Counted from the stretch's first letter, positions 27,635-36,638 are shown. The stretch is 64,000 bases of DNA from a bacterium (GCA_029561455.1 JAKQIY010000065.1:317608-381607), one strand, 5' to 3'. Program-made: numbers and translations. Notes: generated by a model from the sequence alone, not told the origin.

Positions 27635-27663
27635 AAGGCGGGGATGAAAAAAATCCTCGCCTT
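27635..27663 (-). terminator. Hairpin between dnaK and clpB
   Basis: Eleven-base arms (aaggcggggat / atcctcgcctt, one G-T wobble) with a seven-base loop, followed on the minus strand by TTTGCTTAATA. It lies 29 bases after the dnaK stop. The weak T-run suggests partial termination or mRNA protection, so clpB could still be read from dnaK. Confidence 0.55.
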
Positions 27664-27691
27664 ATTCAATTGTATTATCTAACTTTTTAAA

Positions 27692-29608
27692 CTACTTTTT
27701 ATCATCAACCACTTCAAAATCAGCTTCTTCTGCATCATCAGCCTTGCCGCCCTGAGCGGCTTCACCGTTGGCCGCGCCGCCGGTAGCTGGACCCTGCGCT
27801 TGTTGCGCCGAGGATGCCTGGTACATCTGCGTTGCCGCATCGCTCCAGATCTTGCTCAGATCTTCGACAGATGATTTGATTTCGTCAACATTATCGGTCT
27901 TTAATGCTTCCTTAACCCTGCCAAGCGCTGCTTCCAGTTTATTTTTTATATCGCTGCCCAGCTTGTCGGCATTGTCTTTGATTTGCTTTTCGGTTTGGTA
28001 AACCATTTGATCAGCATGGTTGCGTACATCGATCACCTCGCGGCGTTTTTTATCTTCAGCCGCATGGGACTTGGCTTCGTTGACCATTTTTTCAACTTCA
28101 TCTTTGGACAGACCTGTAGAAGCCTCGATATGGATCGACTGTTCCTTGCCGGTAGCTTTGTCCTTTGCGGAGACATTTAAAATACCGTTAGCGTCGATAT
28201 CAAATGTAACCTCGATCTGCGGAATACCTCGTGGGGCCGGTGGAATACCATCGAGATGGAAACGGCCAAGCGTACGGTTATTGTTCGCCATTTCGCGCTC
28301 GCCCTGCAATACATGGATCTCAACTGAAGTTTGGCTGTCCGCTGCGGTGGAGAATACCTCCGATTTCCGGGTAGGAATGGTGGTGTTCTTTTCGATCAAC
28401 CGGGTGGTTACACCGCCCAGGGTTTCAATACCAAGCGACAAGGGGGTAACGTCCAGCAATAACACATCGGTTACATCGCCGGACAGCACTCCGCCCTGAA
28501 TTGCGGCGCCAACCGCCACAACTTCATCCGGGTTAACGCCTTTATGCGGTTCCCTGCCAAACAAACTGCGAACCATGTCCTGAACCTTGGGCATACGGGT
28601 CGAACCACCAACCAGAACCACTTCATCGATATCTTTTTCAGTCATGTTCGCATCGCGCAAAGCCGTTTTGCAGGGTTCGATGCAGCGCTGGAACAGGTTA
28701 TCGCACAATTGTTCAAATTTGGCGCGGGTCAGGTTCATATTCAAATGTTTTGGGCCGGTATCGGTCGCAGTGATAAAGGGCAGATTGATTTCCGTTTGCA
28801 TAGTGGTAGACAATTCGCATTTGGCTTTTTCCGCCGCTTCTTTTAAACGCTGTAACGCCATCGGGTCTTTGGAAAGATCTACGCCTTCCAGTTTGATGAA
28901 TTCATCGACCAGCCAGTCGATAACCCGCTGATCAAAATCGTCGCCGCCCAGGTGTGTATCACCATTGGTGGACTTGACTTCAAAAACGCCATCACCCAGT
29001 TCGAGAATAGAAATATCAAAAGTACCGCCCCCCAGATCGAATACCGCTATTTTTTCATTTTTTTTCTTGTCCAGGCCATAAGCCAGAGAAGCCGCGGTCG
29101 GCTCATTGATAATTCGTTTCACTTTTAAACCGGCAATCTCGCCCGCTTCTTTGGTGGCCTGACGCTGGCTGTCATTAAAATAAGCCGGTACGGTAATTAC
29201 GGCTTCGGTTACCTTTTCACCCAGGTAATCTTCGGCGGTTTGTTTCATCTTTTGCAGAATCATAGCCGAAATTTCCTGCGGCGAATATTCTTTATCATCT
29301 ATTTTTACTTTGGCCACATCATTTTGGCCTTTGATGACCTTGTATGGTACTTCTTCAATTTCCGTTTTTACTTCATTGAACCTGCGGCCCATAAACCGCT
29401 TGATGGAATATATAGTCTTTTCGGGATTGGTGATAGCTTGCCGCTTGGCCACCTGGCCAACCAACCGTTCACCCGATTTACTGAACGCCACTACCGACGG
29501 GGTCGTGCGGGTTCCTTCGGAATTCTGAATTACTGTCGGTTCGCCTCCCTCCATAATTGCTACACAGGAATTAGTCGTTCCAAGGTCTATTCCAATTATC
29601 TTTGCCAT
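27692..29608 (-). CDS. dnaK: Chaperone DnaK (Hsp70)
   Basis: 638 residues, full length. The three Hsp70 signatures are present: [17 protein letters not shown] at the N-terminus, [14 protein letters not shown] in the ATPase domain, and [14 protein letters not shown]. The substrate-binding domain starts near residue 390 ([14 protein letters not shown]), and the tail ends in an acidic [17 protein letters not shown] site precedes the ATG. It lies downstream of a large palindrome (29799-29839), which may control it. It acts with DnaJ, GrpE and ClpB in protein folding. Confidence 0.98.
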   Translation of the reverse strand: MAKIIGIDLGTTNSCVAIMEGGEPTVIQNSEGTRTTPSVVAFSKSGERLVGQVAKRQAITNPEKTIYSIKRFMGRRFNEVKTEIEEVPYKVIKGQNDVAKVKIDDKEYSPQEISAMILQKMKQTAEDYLGEKVTEAVITVPAYFNDSQRQATKEAGEIAGLKVKRIINEPTAASLAYGLDKKKNEKIAVFDLGGGTFDISILELGDGVFEVKSTNGDTHLGGDDFDQRVIDWLVDEFIKLEGVDLSKDPMALQRLKEAAEKAKCELSTTMQTEINLPFITATDTGPKHLNMNLTRAKFEQLCDNLFQRCIEPCKTALRDANMTEKDIDEVVLVGGSTRMPKVQDMVRSLFGREPHKGVNPDEVVAVGAAIQGGVLSGDVTDVLLLDVTPLSLGIETLGGVTTRLIEKNTTIPTRKSEVFSTAADSQTSVEIHVLQGEREMANNNRTLGRFHLDGIPPAPRGIPQIEVTFDIDANGILNVSAKDKATGKEQSIHIEASTGLSKDEVEKMVNEAKSHAAEDKKRREVIDVRNHADQMVYQTEKQIKDNADKLGSDIKNKLEAALGRVKEALKTDNVDEIKSSVEDLSKIWSDAATQMYQASSAQQAQGPATGGAANGEAAQGGKADDAEEADFEVVDDKK

Positions 29609-29798
29609 TGAGTTTTTCTCCTTATCTCAAAATATATGTAAACACACTGAATTTTCTATCTTGTCTTGCCTTTATTTGCAACATATATGCCATAGCGCTA
29701 GCCACAGGAACAACACTTTTAAGCACAAATAAAACAGGCACATATACCAAGTCGATAAATGTGCCTGAAAACGATAAAAAAACTTGCTTTTTAAAAAC

Positions 29799-29839
29799 AA
29801 ACTGCCAATTTGTCAGACATTGTGACAAATTGGCAGTTT
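29799..29839 (-). promoter_or_regulatory. Perfect 16-base inverted repeat upstream of dnaK
   Basis: Arms aaactgccaatttgtc and gacaaattggcagttt pair perfectly around a nine-base spacer. It lies about 190 bases upstream of dnaK and directly after the stop of the fmdB-like gene. On the minus strand GTTTTTAAAAAGC follows, so it might be a terminator; the nine-base spacer and a shared TGnCAAAnTGGCAG core with the site at grpE suggest an operator. Both roles can coexist. It is not a classical CIRCE sequence. Confidence 0.6.
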
Positions 29840-29843
29840 CAAA

Positions 29844-30068
29844 TTAGTTGCTTTCAACCGCAGCCGCGGGTTTTTCTTTTTCCTTTTTGGTTTTGTAATC
29901 GGTTATGTAAAACCCGCTGCCTTTGAATATCAGCCCGCTGCCCCCGCTGATGAGCCGCTGCACCAGACCGCCGCAACGCGGGCAGTTCTGTAACGGTTCA
30001 TCGGAAAACTTTTGCAGGGCATCAAAGGTGTGGCCGCATTGACTGCATTTATAATCATACGTTGGCAT
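29844..30068 (-). CDS. FmdB-type zinc ribbon protein
   Basis: From the ATG at 30068 (AGGA upstream) the 74-residue protein begins MPTYDYKCSQCGHTFDALQ and continues to NCPRCGG, the two CxxC pairs of the FmdB putative regulatory zinc ribbon. It then has a glycine-rich FKGSGFYITDYK and a Lys/Glu tail. It lies 16 bases after the htrA stop, within the grpE-dnaJ-htrA unit. Function unknown in general; this family often lies next to heat-shock genes. Confidence 0.88.
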   Translation of the reverse strand: MPTYDYKCSQCGHTFDALQKFSDEPLQNCPRCGGLVQRLISGGSGLIFKGSGFYITDYKTKKEKEKPAAAVESN

Positions 30069-30084
30069 TACTACTAGTTCCTTT

Positions 30085-31581
30085 TTATTTCTCTTTGGGT
30101 ACACGCAGAGCTTTGAAAAATTTGGAGTCGCCGCTTTTTAACATTAATAAAGCCAGGTCGTTGGACTGTAAACCACTGATGATTTTGTTAAACTCTTTAA
30201 CATTGGTTACAACCTGCCGGTTAACGGAAATGATCAAAAAGCCTTCGCGAATCCCTTCCCGGTCTGCCACAGAACCCGGCGTTACTGAAACAACCAGTAT
30301 TCCTTCATCGTTGGTATAACCATAGCGTTGGGCAAGTTGGGGGGTTAAATTTTCCACTTCCAGGCCCAGCTTGTTCTTGTCGCTCTTTTCATCGCCGGTC
30401 GTTTTGCCGGTCAGTTTATCAATATCCCGCTCGCCAAGGGTTACGGTTAAGGTTTTTTCTCCATTATCGCGCCAGACTGTAAGTTTTATTTTACTATCCG
30501 GAGCTTTGGAGCCAATCAGCATGGTCAACTGGTCACTGGTTTCGATAACCGTGTTATCCAGTTTCAACACTACATCGCCTTCCTTTAAACCACCTTTAGC
30601 CGCCGGGCTGTCATCAACAATATCGGAAACCAGGGCGCCTTTGGCATCTTTTAACCCAAATGCTTCGGCCATATCCGGATCCAGGTTGGTAATTACCACA
30701 CCCAGCCAGCCACGCACGACATGGCCTTCTTTTATCAACTGTTCCATAACATTTTTAGCCAGGTTAATCGGTATAGCAAAGCCGATACCGATATTCGCCT
30801 GACCAACTATGGCCGTATTAATACCAACCAGCTCACCGCGCAGGTTAACCAGCGGTCCGCCGCTGTTGCCGGGATTGATCGCCGCGTCAGTTTGAATGAA
30901 ATCTTCATACGTAATACCGGAACCGCGCATCAGGCTGGTTCTGCCTTTGGCGCTGACTATGCCGGCAGTCACTGTTTTATTCAAATCCGAGGAAAACGGG
31001 TTACCGATGGCCATAACCCATTCTCCTACTTCAAGGCTTTCAGAATTACCAAGTTTTACCGGAACCAGGTTAGTTTTATCAATTTTGATTACCGCTAAAT
31101 CGCTTTCCGGGTCTTTGCCAATGATTTCAGCGCCGTATTCCTTGCCTTCCAGGGTCACAGTAATCTCGTCGGCATCCTTGACTACATGATTATTGGTTAA
31201 AATATATCCGTCGGCATTGACAATAACGCCCGAACCTAAACCGCGCCGGACCTGGTCTTGCTGTTCCGGCATACGGAAAAAGTAACGGAAAAACTCATCG
31301 TCCATGAATGGATTTTGGTTTTTTACTATAACTTCACTGTTTATGGTTACTACAGATGGACTGACCTCTTTAGCTACCTGCACAAACGCCTTGCTCAGGC
31401 TTTCCAAACCCTGCAACTCTGCAGAAACGGGAGTTGTAGAGCCGAGGATGATTTCATTTTCATCATTGTTCGCCGCCAATCCCTTAAGTGTCCAGTCCAG
31501 GTTGGATGAAATGACCAGACCGGTTATTACACCTATAAATACAGCAAATAAAAGCAATAATGTCAGTTTGTTCGATTTCAT
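30085..31581 (-). CDS. degP: HtrA/DegP-type periplasmic serine protease
   Basis: 498 residues: one N-terminal anchor or signal (7-25), a trypsin-like domain with catalytic His132 (NNHVV), Asp161 (DLAVIKID) and Ser240 (INPGNSGGP), and two PDZ domains (about 300-385 and 400-490, with WLGVVITNL and LGLEVENLTP). Two PDZ domains fit DegP/DegQ rather than DegS. It removes or refolds damaged envelope proteins. AAAGGAC lies seven bases before the ATG. It lies about 115 bases downstream of the dnaJ-like gene and 16 bases before fmdB. Confidence 0.95.
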   Translation of the reverse strand: MKSNKLTLLLLFAVFIGVITGLVISSNLDWTLKGLAANNDENEIILGSTTPVSAELQGLESLSKAFVQVAKEVSPSVVTINSEVIVKNQNPFMDDEFFRYFFRMPEQQDQVRRGLGSGVIVNADGYILTNNHVVKDADEITVTLEGKEYGAEIIGKDPESDLAVIKIDKTNLVPVKLGNSESLEVGEWVMAIGNPFSSDLNKTVTAGIVSAKGRTSLMRGSGITYEDFIQTDAAINPGNSGGPLVNLRGELVGINTAIVGQANIGIGFAIPINLAKNVMEQLIKEGHVVRGWLGVVITNLDPDMAEAFGLKDAKGALVSDIVDDSPAAKGGLKEGDVVLKLDNTVIETSDQLTMLIGSKAPDSKIKLTVWRDNGEKTLTVTLGERDIDKLTGKTTGDEKSDKNKLGLEVENLTPQLAQRYGYTNDEGILVVSVTPGSVADREGIREGFLIISVNRQVVTNVKEFNKIISGLQSNDLALLMLKSGDSKFFKALRVPKEK

Positions 31582-31695
31582 ATTTTGTCCTTTCCTGATC
31601 TATATAAATGTTTTTGTATTTTTTTAAACAACACGATCAACTGCAAGTTCCATTTTCATGATTATTTTTCTTGTAAACAATTGTCGTTTTTTTGG

Positions 31696-32697
31696 TTATA
31701 ATTCTATTCCTTCCTCTTTAGCCAGATCCTGTAATAACTCCCTGCTCTTTTTACCAAGATTTTGTGGAACCTCGATCTGGATTTCCACAATGTGGTCGCC
31801 GGTCTGGCCGTTATTGCTTATGCCCATACCTTTAAGTTTGAGCAGTTTACCACTGCCGGTTCCGGCCGGTATTTTCAGTTCAACCGTATTGCCCTGGAAT
31901 GTTTTCACCCGCACCCGGGAACCCAGAGCCGCCTGTACCATATTAATGGCGGTCTTGCTGTACAAATCCAGACCGCGGCGTTCAAACATCGGGTGCTTTT
32001 CAATCTGTATTGTCAGCAGTAAATTGCCATTTGCACCGCCGCGTGACGACGGTTCACCCAACCCTTTCAGACGTATGGTTTTTCCATCTTCAACCGCTGC
32101 GGGTATATTTACGGACACGGTTTTGCTTTTCAAACCATATCCGGAGCCATTGCAGTCCACACAAAATTGACCCGAGCCCTGACATTTTGGGCAGGTCTCA
32201 CGGTATTTCAAAGTAACAACATGTTTACCGCCGGTAATTGCCAGTTCAAACGGTATAGTGATGCTGGTTTTTATATCGCTTCCGGGAGTACGGCTCGGAC
32301 GGCTATCGGTTGCCGATTCACCGGCGCCGCGAAACAACTGGCCGAAAAGATCGCCAAATCCTTCAAAAGACGTGGTTCGTCGTCCACGACCGCCGCCGAA
32401 TGTGGAACTGAAATCCTGAAAATCAAAACCGCCGGTTCCGGAAAATCCACCCCGCTCGCCAAAAGTACTGCCGCCGGCTCCCAATTTACGCAACTGATCG
32501 TATTTTTGTTTCTTTTCCGTGTTACCTAATACACTATAGGCTTCGGAGATCTCTTTAAACCGGGCTTCATTAGCTTTATTATTGGGATGCGTATCCGGGT
32601 GGTTTTTCTTGGCCAGATCGCGATAAGCTTTTTTGATCTCACTTTCCGTAGCGCTTTCCGACACTCCTAATATTTTATAATAATCTTTATCTAACAT
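31696..32697 (-). CDS. dnaJ: DnaJ-like co-chaperone with half zinc-finger
   Basis: 333 residues. The J domain (1-68) has the HPD motif at 33-35; a Gly/Phe-rich linker covers about 73-125. The cysteine region holds only two motifs, CPKCQGSG (Cys169, 172) and CVDCNGSG (Cys179, 182), separated by two residues, while ordinary DnaJ has four such motifs and two zinc sites. C-terminal substrate-binding domains follow (VNIPAAVEDGKTIRLKGLG, LKIPAGTGSGKLLKLKG). It is thus intermediate between DnaJ and the zinc-less CbpA type. The start overlaps the grpE end by 11 bases, giving translational coupling. Confidence 0.9.
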   Translation of the reverse strand: MLDKDYYKILGVSESATESEIKKAYRDLAKKNHPDTHPNNKANEARFKEISEAYSVLGNTEKKQKYDQLRKLGAGGSTFGERGGFSGTGGFDFQDFSSTFGGGRGRRTTSFEGFGDLFGQLFRGAGESATDSRPSRTPGSDIKTSITIPFELAITGGKHVVTLKYRETCPKCQGSGQFCVDCNGSGYGLKSKTVSVNIPAAVEDGKTIRLKGLGEPSSRGGANGNLLLTIQIEKHPMFERRGLDLYSKTAINMVQAALGSRVRVKTFQGNTVELKIPAGTGSGKLLKLKGMGISNNGQTGDHIVEIQIEVPQNLGKKSRELLQDLAKEEGIEL

Positions 32698-33226
32698 CTT
32701 TGTCTTTCGTTTTAGCTACTTTAACACGCGCCGGACGTAATAACTTTCCTTTAAAAGTATATCCCTTTTGCCAAACCTGTAGTATTTCTCCATCAGTCGC
32801 AGTGTCATGATGCTCTACCAGTACTGCTTCGTGCAGATCGGGGTCAAATTGTTCTTTTTCAGCGTTGATCAATTCCAGTCCCATTTTTGTTAATGCGGCA
32901 TTTAATTTATTATAAACCATCCTCACGCCTTCAAAAGGTAGCGGCTGGTTTTCATCCACATGATGCTGAAACAGGTATTCAAAATCATCGACAACAGGCA
33001 GCAGGGTATTCATCACTTCCCGTAATGAATAATCATGCCATTCACTTTGCTGCTTTTCGACTCTTTTTTTATAATTGATAAATTCAGCCTGTAGTCGTTG
33101 TAACTGTTCCAGGTAATCCGGTTTCTTTTCTTCCCGGATTTGATCTTGCATATCCGTCTCAGCTTGACCATTTGCTTCAGGGATATTTTCCTGCTTTATA
33201 TTATTTTCACTATTATTACTATCCAT
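32687..33226 (-). CDS. grpE: Nucleotide exchange factor GrpE
   Basis: 179 residues: an acidic disordered N-terminus, a long coiled coil (about 35-85, YLEQLQRLQAEFINYKKRVEKQ), and the C-terminal beta domain with the GrpE signature around LINAEKEQFDPDLHEAV and EILQVWQKGYTFKGKLLRPARVKVAK. GrpE releases ADP from DnaK. It heads an operon with the dnaJ-like gene, htrA and fmdB, and a palindromic site lies about 175 bases upstream. Confidence 0.96.
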   Translation of the reverse strand: MDSNNSENNIKQENIPEANGQAETDMQDQIREEKKPDYLEQLQRLQAEFINYKKRVEKQQSEWHDYSLREVMNTLLPVVDDFEYLFQHHVDENQPLPFEGVRMVYNKLNAALTKMGLELINAEKEQFDPDLHEAVLVEHHDTATDGEILQVWQKGYTFKGKLLRPARVKVAKTKDKDVR

Positions 33227-33399
33227 AAACCCTCATTTTTTCTTATCCGCAGTGATTCAGCAACATTTTCTTTTTAGCACTAACCAATATGCAAGAGATA
33301 TGCCACAGAGAAAGGAAATCTATAAAACAAATGTTTATATATATTTATATTAAGATAATTAATCGGGGATATAATTCTTGACAGCCTGCTCAATCCAGC

Positions 33400-33421
33400 T
33401 GTCTGCCATTTTGACAGACAA
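33400..33421 (-). promoter_or_regulatory. Palindromic site upstream of grpE
   Basis: Arms tgtctg (33400-33405) and cagaca (33415-33420) surround nine bases; read on the minus strand it holds TGTCAAAATGGCAG, which matches TGACAAATTGGCAG in the dnaK palindrome at 12 of 14 positions. It lies about 175 bases before the grpE ATG. A shared operator for chaperone genes is an inference from this match and the position. Confidence 0.5.
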
Positions 33422-33447
33422 AAAAGGAGACTTGCGTCTCCTTTTTT
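33420..33447. terminator. Bidirectional terminator
   Basis: A six-base GC-rich stem (ggagac / gtctcc) with a ttgc loop is flanked by A6 on the left and T7 on the right, so it can work on either strand. On the minus strand it ends the zinc peptidase transcript 26 bases after that gene's stop. Confidence 0.88.
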
Positions 33448-33472
33448 ACAATCAACTATTCTTTGTGTCAGT

Positions 33473-34147
33473 TTAATCCCGACCCCGTAGCATGACTAAT
33501 CGTAGTAATTGAATAACCGCCATTGCCGCGGCGGCGACATAGGTTAAAGCGGCAGCGTTTAGTACTTTACGCGCCCCGGATATTTCGTCCGACCGCAAAT
33601 AACCGCCATTACTCAATTGCGCCAGGGCACGGCTGCTGGCATTAAACTCGACCGGCAGGGTGACGATGTGAAACAATACCGCGCCGGCGAATACTATAAT
33701 ACCTATATCCAACAGGGGTTTAAAACTCATGATCAAGCCGATAAAAAACAACGGAATGCCGAGGCTGGAGCCGATATTGGCAACCGGAAACACACTTTGC
33801 CGGATGTTGAGAGGCACATAGGATGTATGATGCTGAATAGCATGACCCGTTTCATGCGCCGCTACGCCCAGCGCCGCCAGGGAGGTGGAATGATATACAT
33901 CCGAGGACAAGCGCAGCTTTTTGCTGCGCGAATCATAATGATCAGTTAAACTACCCGGTACTTCTTCAACTATCACATCATTGATGCCATTGCGCTGTAA
34001 TAAACTTTTTGCCGCCTGGGCGCCGGTCAGTCCCGAAGTGGAACGGATTTTACTCATTGCCGCAAATGCGCTTTTTACCTTGAACTGCGCATATATAGAT
34101 AAAATTACAGCCGGGATTAATAATAACATGGTCGAATCGAAAAACAT
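33473..34147 (-). CDS. Membrane zinc metallopeptidase (YugP-like)
   Basis: 224 residues. An N-terminal hydrophobic segment (4-20), then the zinc protease motif HETGH (98-102) in AALGVAAHETGHAIQHH, followed by two to three transmembrane helices (about 125-170 and 195-215) and a third-ligand region around LPVEFNASSRALAQL. This is the neutral zinc metallopeptidase family represented by YugP. AGGAGG-like GGAGG lies before the ATG. Its target is unknown; a role in membrane protein quality control would fit the neighbourhood. Confidence 0.9.
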   Translation of the reverse strand: MFFDSTMLLLIPAVILSIYAQFKVKSAFAAMSKIRSTSGLTGAQAAKSLLQRNGINDVIVEEVPGSLTDHYDSRSKKLRLSSDVYHSTSLAALGVAAHETGHAIQHHTSYVPLNIRQSVFPVANIGSSLGIPLFFIGLIMSFKPLLDIGIIVFAGAVLFHIVTLPVEFNASSRALAQLSNGGYLRSDEISGARKVLNAAALTYVAAAAMAVIQLLRLVMLRGRD

Positions 34148-34330
34148 ATATAAACCTCCATCTTTCTTAAAACTTCTCTATTTATACTTGTACACCTGAA
34201 ACTATCATTTATTCATTGTAAAACACCAGGCAATTGACCATATAAATAACACCATAAATTGGTCATTTTTTTGTTCTTTTCTTATTTGATGCCGGTCGTT
34301 TCATAAAGTTTCACCTCACCGGCCTGCCGG

Positions 34331-34552
34331 TTATGCCGGATCACCAGAATTTGCTTTATAATTACGGAATTTTTTCCAGACTTTTTCTTTAAAAAAGGAT
34401 GGATATAAAAAAGTCAAACCCAGCGCTATTAATACCATTCCGGGAATGACCGGCAAGACCAGACCTAACAAACCGACGATAATTAATGGAATAGCAATAA
34501 AAGGTTTGCCCTTGCGAAAAGCCATGATCTCATCTAGCAGTTTTTTTGCCAT
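34331..34552 (-). CDS. Small membrane protein (PGPGW/DUF454-like)
   Basis: 73 residues: a charged start (MAKKLLDEIMAFRKGKP), a hydrophobic hairpin (about 18-50) with GLLGLVLPVIPGMVLIALGLTFL, and a basic tail. The turn with LPVIPG is typical of small two-helix membrane proteins such as the PGPGW and YbaN/DUF454 groups. It lies 13 bases after the neighbouring membrane protein gene and probably belongs to the same operon. Function unknown. Confidence 0.7.
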   Translation of the reverse strand: MAKKLLDEIMAFRKGKPFIAIPLIIVGLLGLVLPVIPGMVLIALGLTFLYPSFFKEKVWKKFRNYKANSGDPA

Positions 34553-34565
34553 GGTTAGCCCTGAT

Positions 34566-35222
34566 TTATTCCAAAATCATCTTTATTTCGTTTAACAGAT
34601 CTTCGCGTTTTGTTAACCGGGTTAACACTTCCCGTTCTGCAGTTTGAATATATACTCTCTGCTCTTGTTGAGCAACCGACCGGCTTATTCTTACCTTTTC
34701 CAGCGCTGTGCGGTCGATAATAAACAAGGCAATTAACAGGATCACACATACCAGGGCAGCCAGATAACCCATTCCCGATGACCCGATATTACGGAATAAT
34801 GCAACAAATATCCCGCCGCAGATCAACAGGTAAAGAACCGGCATCGCCAGGGTTAACCATTTGCCGACCTGGGTGCTGCGGGCCAGGCGTTTTCGGGTTT
34901 GAGCTATTCTATTCCGCAATGCGCTGATCGCTGCATCTTCGACGGATATCTGTTTTTTAATGTGTTCTATCCGGGCGTCTTTATGCATGGATATCAATTC
35001 CCGCACCACCTGGGCATTTTTAAATTCCGGCCTTTTTTGCAGGGCAATAGAATTATACAATTCCGCCTTGCGCAAATCGCCGTTTTTTAATTCCCGCAGC
35101 GCCGCTTTATAATAGAAAACACCCGGCAGCCATTTCTTATGTTCCGCCAGTTTGTAGCCGAGTTTTAACGCTCCGGCTGTCAGAGCAGATGTTACCATAG
35201 AAAAAAACATACCGGCAACCAT
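34566..35222 (-). CDS. Hypothetical membrane protein with TPR-like and coiled-coil parts
   Basis: 218 residues, not recognised. A mildly hydrophobic N-terminus (1-22) is followed by a TPR-like segment (VFYYKAALRELKNGDLRKAELYNSIALQKRPEFKNAQ), a helical stretch to about 115, two transmembrane helices (about 120-142 and 148-168), and a C-terminal coiled coil (170-218). The start lies three bases from the stop of the preceding small gene, which shows close coupling. It may be a membrane scaffold. Confidence 0.68.
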   Translation of the reverse strand: MVAGMFFSMVTSALTAGALKLGYKLAEHKKWLPGVFYYKAALRELKNGDLRKAELYNSIALQKRPEFKNAQVVRELISMHKDARIEHIKKQISVEDAAISALRNRIAQTRKRLARSTQVGKWLTLAMPVLYLLICGGIFVALFRNIGSSGMGYLAALVCVILLIALFIIDRTALEKVRISRSVAQQEQRVYIQTAEREVLTRLTKREDLLNEIKMILE

Positions 35223-35225
35223 AAA

Positions 35226-35534
35226 CTATTGTAAAGCCAAAGCCCGTTCCAGGTATTCAACCGCTTTGGGGTATTTCTCCCGAACCTGATCCCATTCCTG
35301 GTTGGTCAAATCTTTAGGCTCTTTACCGGTTACCTTTACCACGCTATTATAAGCCATTTGGATCAGATCCCGGTTAGCATTCATAATACCCAGCGTAGCG
35401 CCGGCGATTTCCATCACGCCATTCACAAAATCGATCCCTGTAGCGGCTTCAAGACCGCGCTCGGCAATAAAGCCTGCCAATCCGCCTAGTGCGCCCTGGG
35501 TTATCGTCTTTTTTATTCTGTCATTCTTGTTCAT
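35226..35534 (-). CDS. Hypothetical protein with glycine-rich amphipathic helices
   Basis: 102 residues, not recognised. The N-terminal part has GALGGLAGFIAERGLEAATGID and EIAGATLGIMNANRD, resembling membrane-associated glycine-zipper helices; the C-terminal third is charged. The ATG overlaps the end of the upstream gene by 14 bases, with GAGGAG about 11 bases before it. Operon context with three other small membrane genes suggests a shared membrane role. Confidence 0.62.
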   Translation of the reverse strand: MNKNDRIKKTITQGALGGLAGFIAERGLEAATGIDFVNGVMEIAGATLGIMNANRDLIQMAYNSVVKVTGKEPKDLTNQEWDQVREKYPKAVEYLERALALQ

Positions 35535-35745
35535 TATTTTTTAACTCCTCGTCTTGCATAGTCTTTAAGGATTTTTTTATCAATTCATCCTTTTTACGGA
35601 CGATACTCTGTAAACGTTTTACCTCCCGTGCCAGTTCCCGTTGCCGACGATTACCGAATAATAATCCATAAACCTTTTCCACAACAATAGTAATGCTGAG
35701 AGCGATAATTATACCAAATGCAAAACTGATCAGATCAAGATGCAT
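35521..35745 (-). CDS. Small single-pass membrane protein with coiled coil
   Basis: 74 residues: one transmembrane helix (about 5-28, ISFAFGIIIALSITIVVEKVYGLLF), a basic patch (GNRRQREL), and a coiled coil up to the C-terminus. The AGGA site is eight bases before the ATG. It heads the group of four small genes and lies 26 bases after the STAS-HATPase gene. No family recognised. Confidence 0.68.
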   Translation of the reverse strand: MHLDLISFAFGIIIALSITIVVEKVYGLLFGNRRQRELAREVKRLQSIVRKKDELIKKSLKTMQDEELKNNEQE

Positions 35746-35771
35746 AATAATATTTCCTGCAAATATATGAG

Positions 35772-36638
35772 TTATTTGGATTTTATATATTTAACCATCA
35801 CCAGACGGTTACTGTTGACGCGATCCATGTAATAATTCACTTCATCCATAGACCGCTTTATAATTGGAATCCCCATACCGCCACGCATGCGGTTGTTTAC
35901 AGCATTCCTGGCATCGAATATCTGCAAATCTTCGACCCGAAATCCATCACCCCGGTCATATACAGTTATAACCATCTTTTCCGGCAATGTTTCCACTCCT
36001 ACCCGTACAGTTTTACCAGGATCGGAATGATATGCATGTTCAATGACATTAATGCACGCTTCATAGACACAAATCTTTATTTTATTAATATCGGTATCCG
36101 AAAAACCGGCCTCACGCGATAAATTGACAACAAAATCACACGCCTTGTATAACGAATTCACATTGCCGGGTATTTCAATAAAATGGGTATCATCATTTCC
36201 CGGCAGATTCTGATGCAGCGCAGAAATCAATGGAGATTCCTGCGCGGGTTTGACCGGTTCCTTAATATCTGATACCCCCATAGCCGGTATTTTATTCATT
36301 CTCACCGTTGCCGGGGTCGCCTCGGACAAATAAGAAAAAGGTTTGAAATGTTCAATGTCTTTCCAGGCCAAAGGTTGCAAATTAATGATCGTCATATTTC
36401 CGCCTTTGCGGCGAACCCGCGCGGTTATTTCAAACAATGCCACTACAAGGCTTGGCGGTAATTCACCAAGATGTTCAAGATCGAGCACAAAAAAAAGCGC
36501 TTTTTGTCTTAAAAGCGTATCAACGTTAGACAACAGTTCCGGAACCAGTGAAATATCATTCACATCGGCGCGGGGAACTAGTGTAACAGTCGCTGCTTTC
36601 TTGCTTTCCCGGATTATTTCGATTATTTCGTTTTCCAT
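35772..36638 (-). CDS. STAS domain fused to RsbW-type HATPase
   Basis: 288 residues. Residues about 15-110 are a STAS-like domain (VTLVPRADVNDISLVPELLSNV, FFVLDLEHLGEL, then MTIINLQPLAWKDIEHF). After a linker, residues about 155-288 form a GHKL ATPase of the anti-sigma kinase type: N box EACINVIEHAY, G1 DRGDGF and G2 RGGMGIPII. Fusion of antagonist and kinase modules suggests a self-contained switch of a partner-switching pathway. The usual DSSG phosphorylation loop of the antagonist is replaced by GELPPS, so phosphorylation is uncertain. No sigma factor or PP2C phosphatase lies nearby. It follows the acyl-CoA ligase gene by 17 bases. Confidence 0.8.
   Translation of the reverse strand: MENEIIEIIRESKKAATVTLVPRADVNDISLVPELLSNVDTLLRQKALFFVLDLEHLGELPPSLVVALFEITARVRRKGGNMTIINLQPLAWKDIEHFKPFSYLSEATPATVRMNKIPAMGVSDIKEPVKPAQESPLISALHQNLPGNDDTHFIEIPGNVNSLYKACDFVVNLSREAGFSDTDINKIKICVYEACINVIEHAYHSDPGKTVRVGVETLPEKMVITVYDRGDGFRVEDLQIFDARNAVNNRMRGGMGIPIIKRSMDEVNYYMDRVNSNRLVMVKYIKSK

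Noticed and set aside
27565..33472. CIRCE (HrcA operator) near clpB, dnaK or grpE
   Set aside because: No TTAGCACTC-N9-GAGTGCTAA or near match was found; the palindromes present have different arms.
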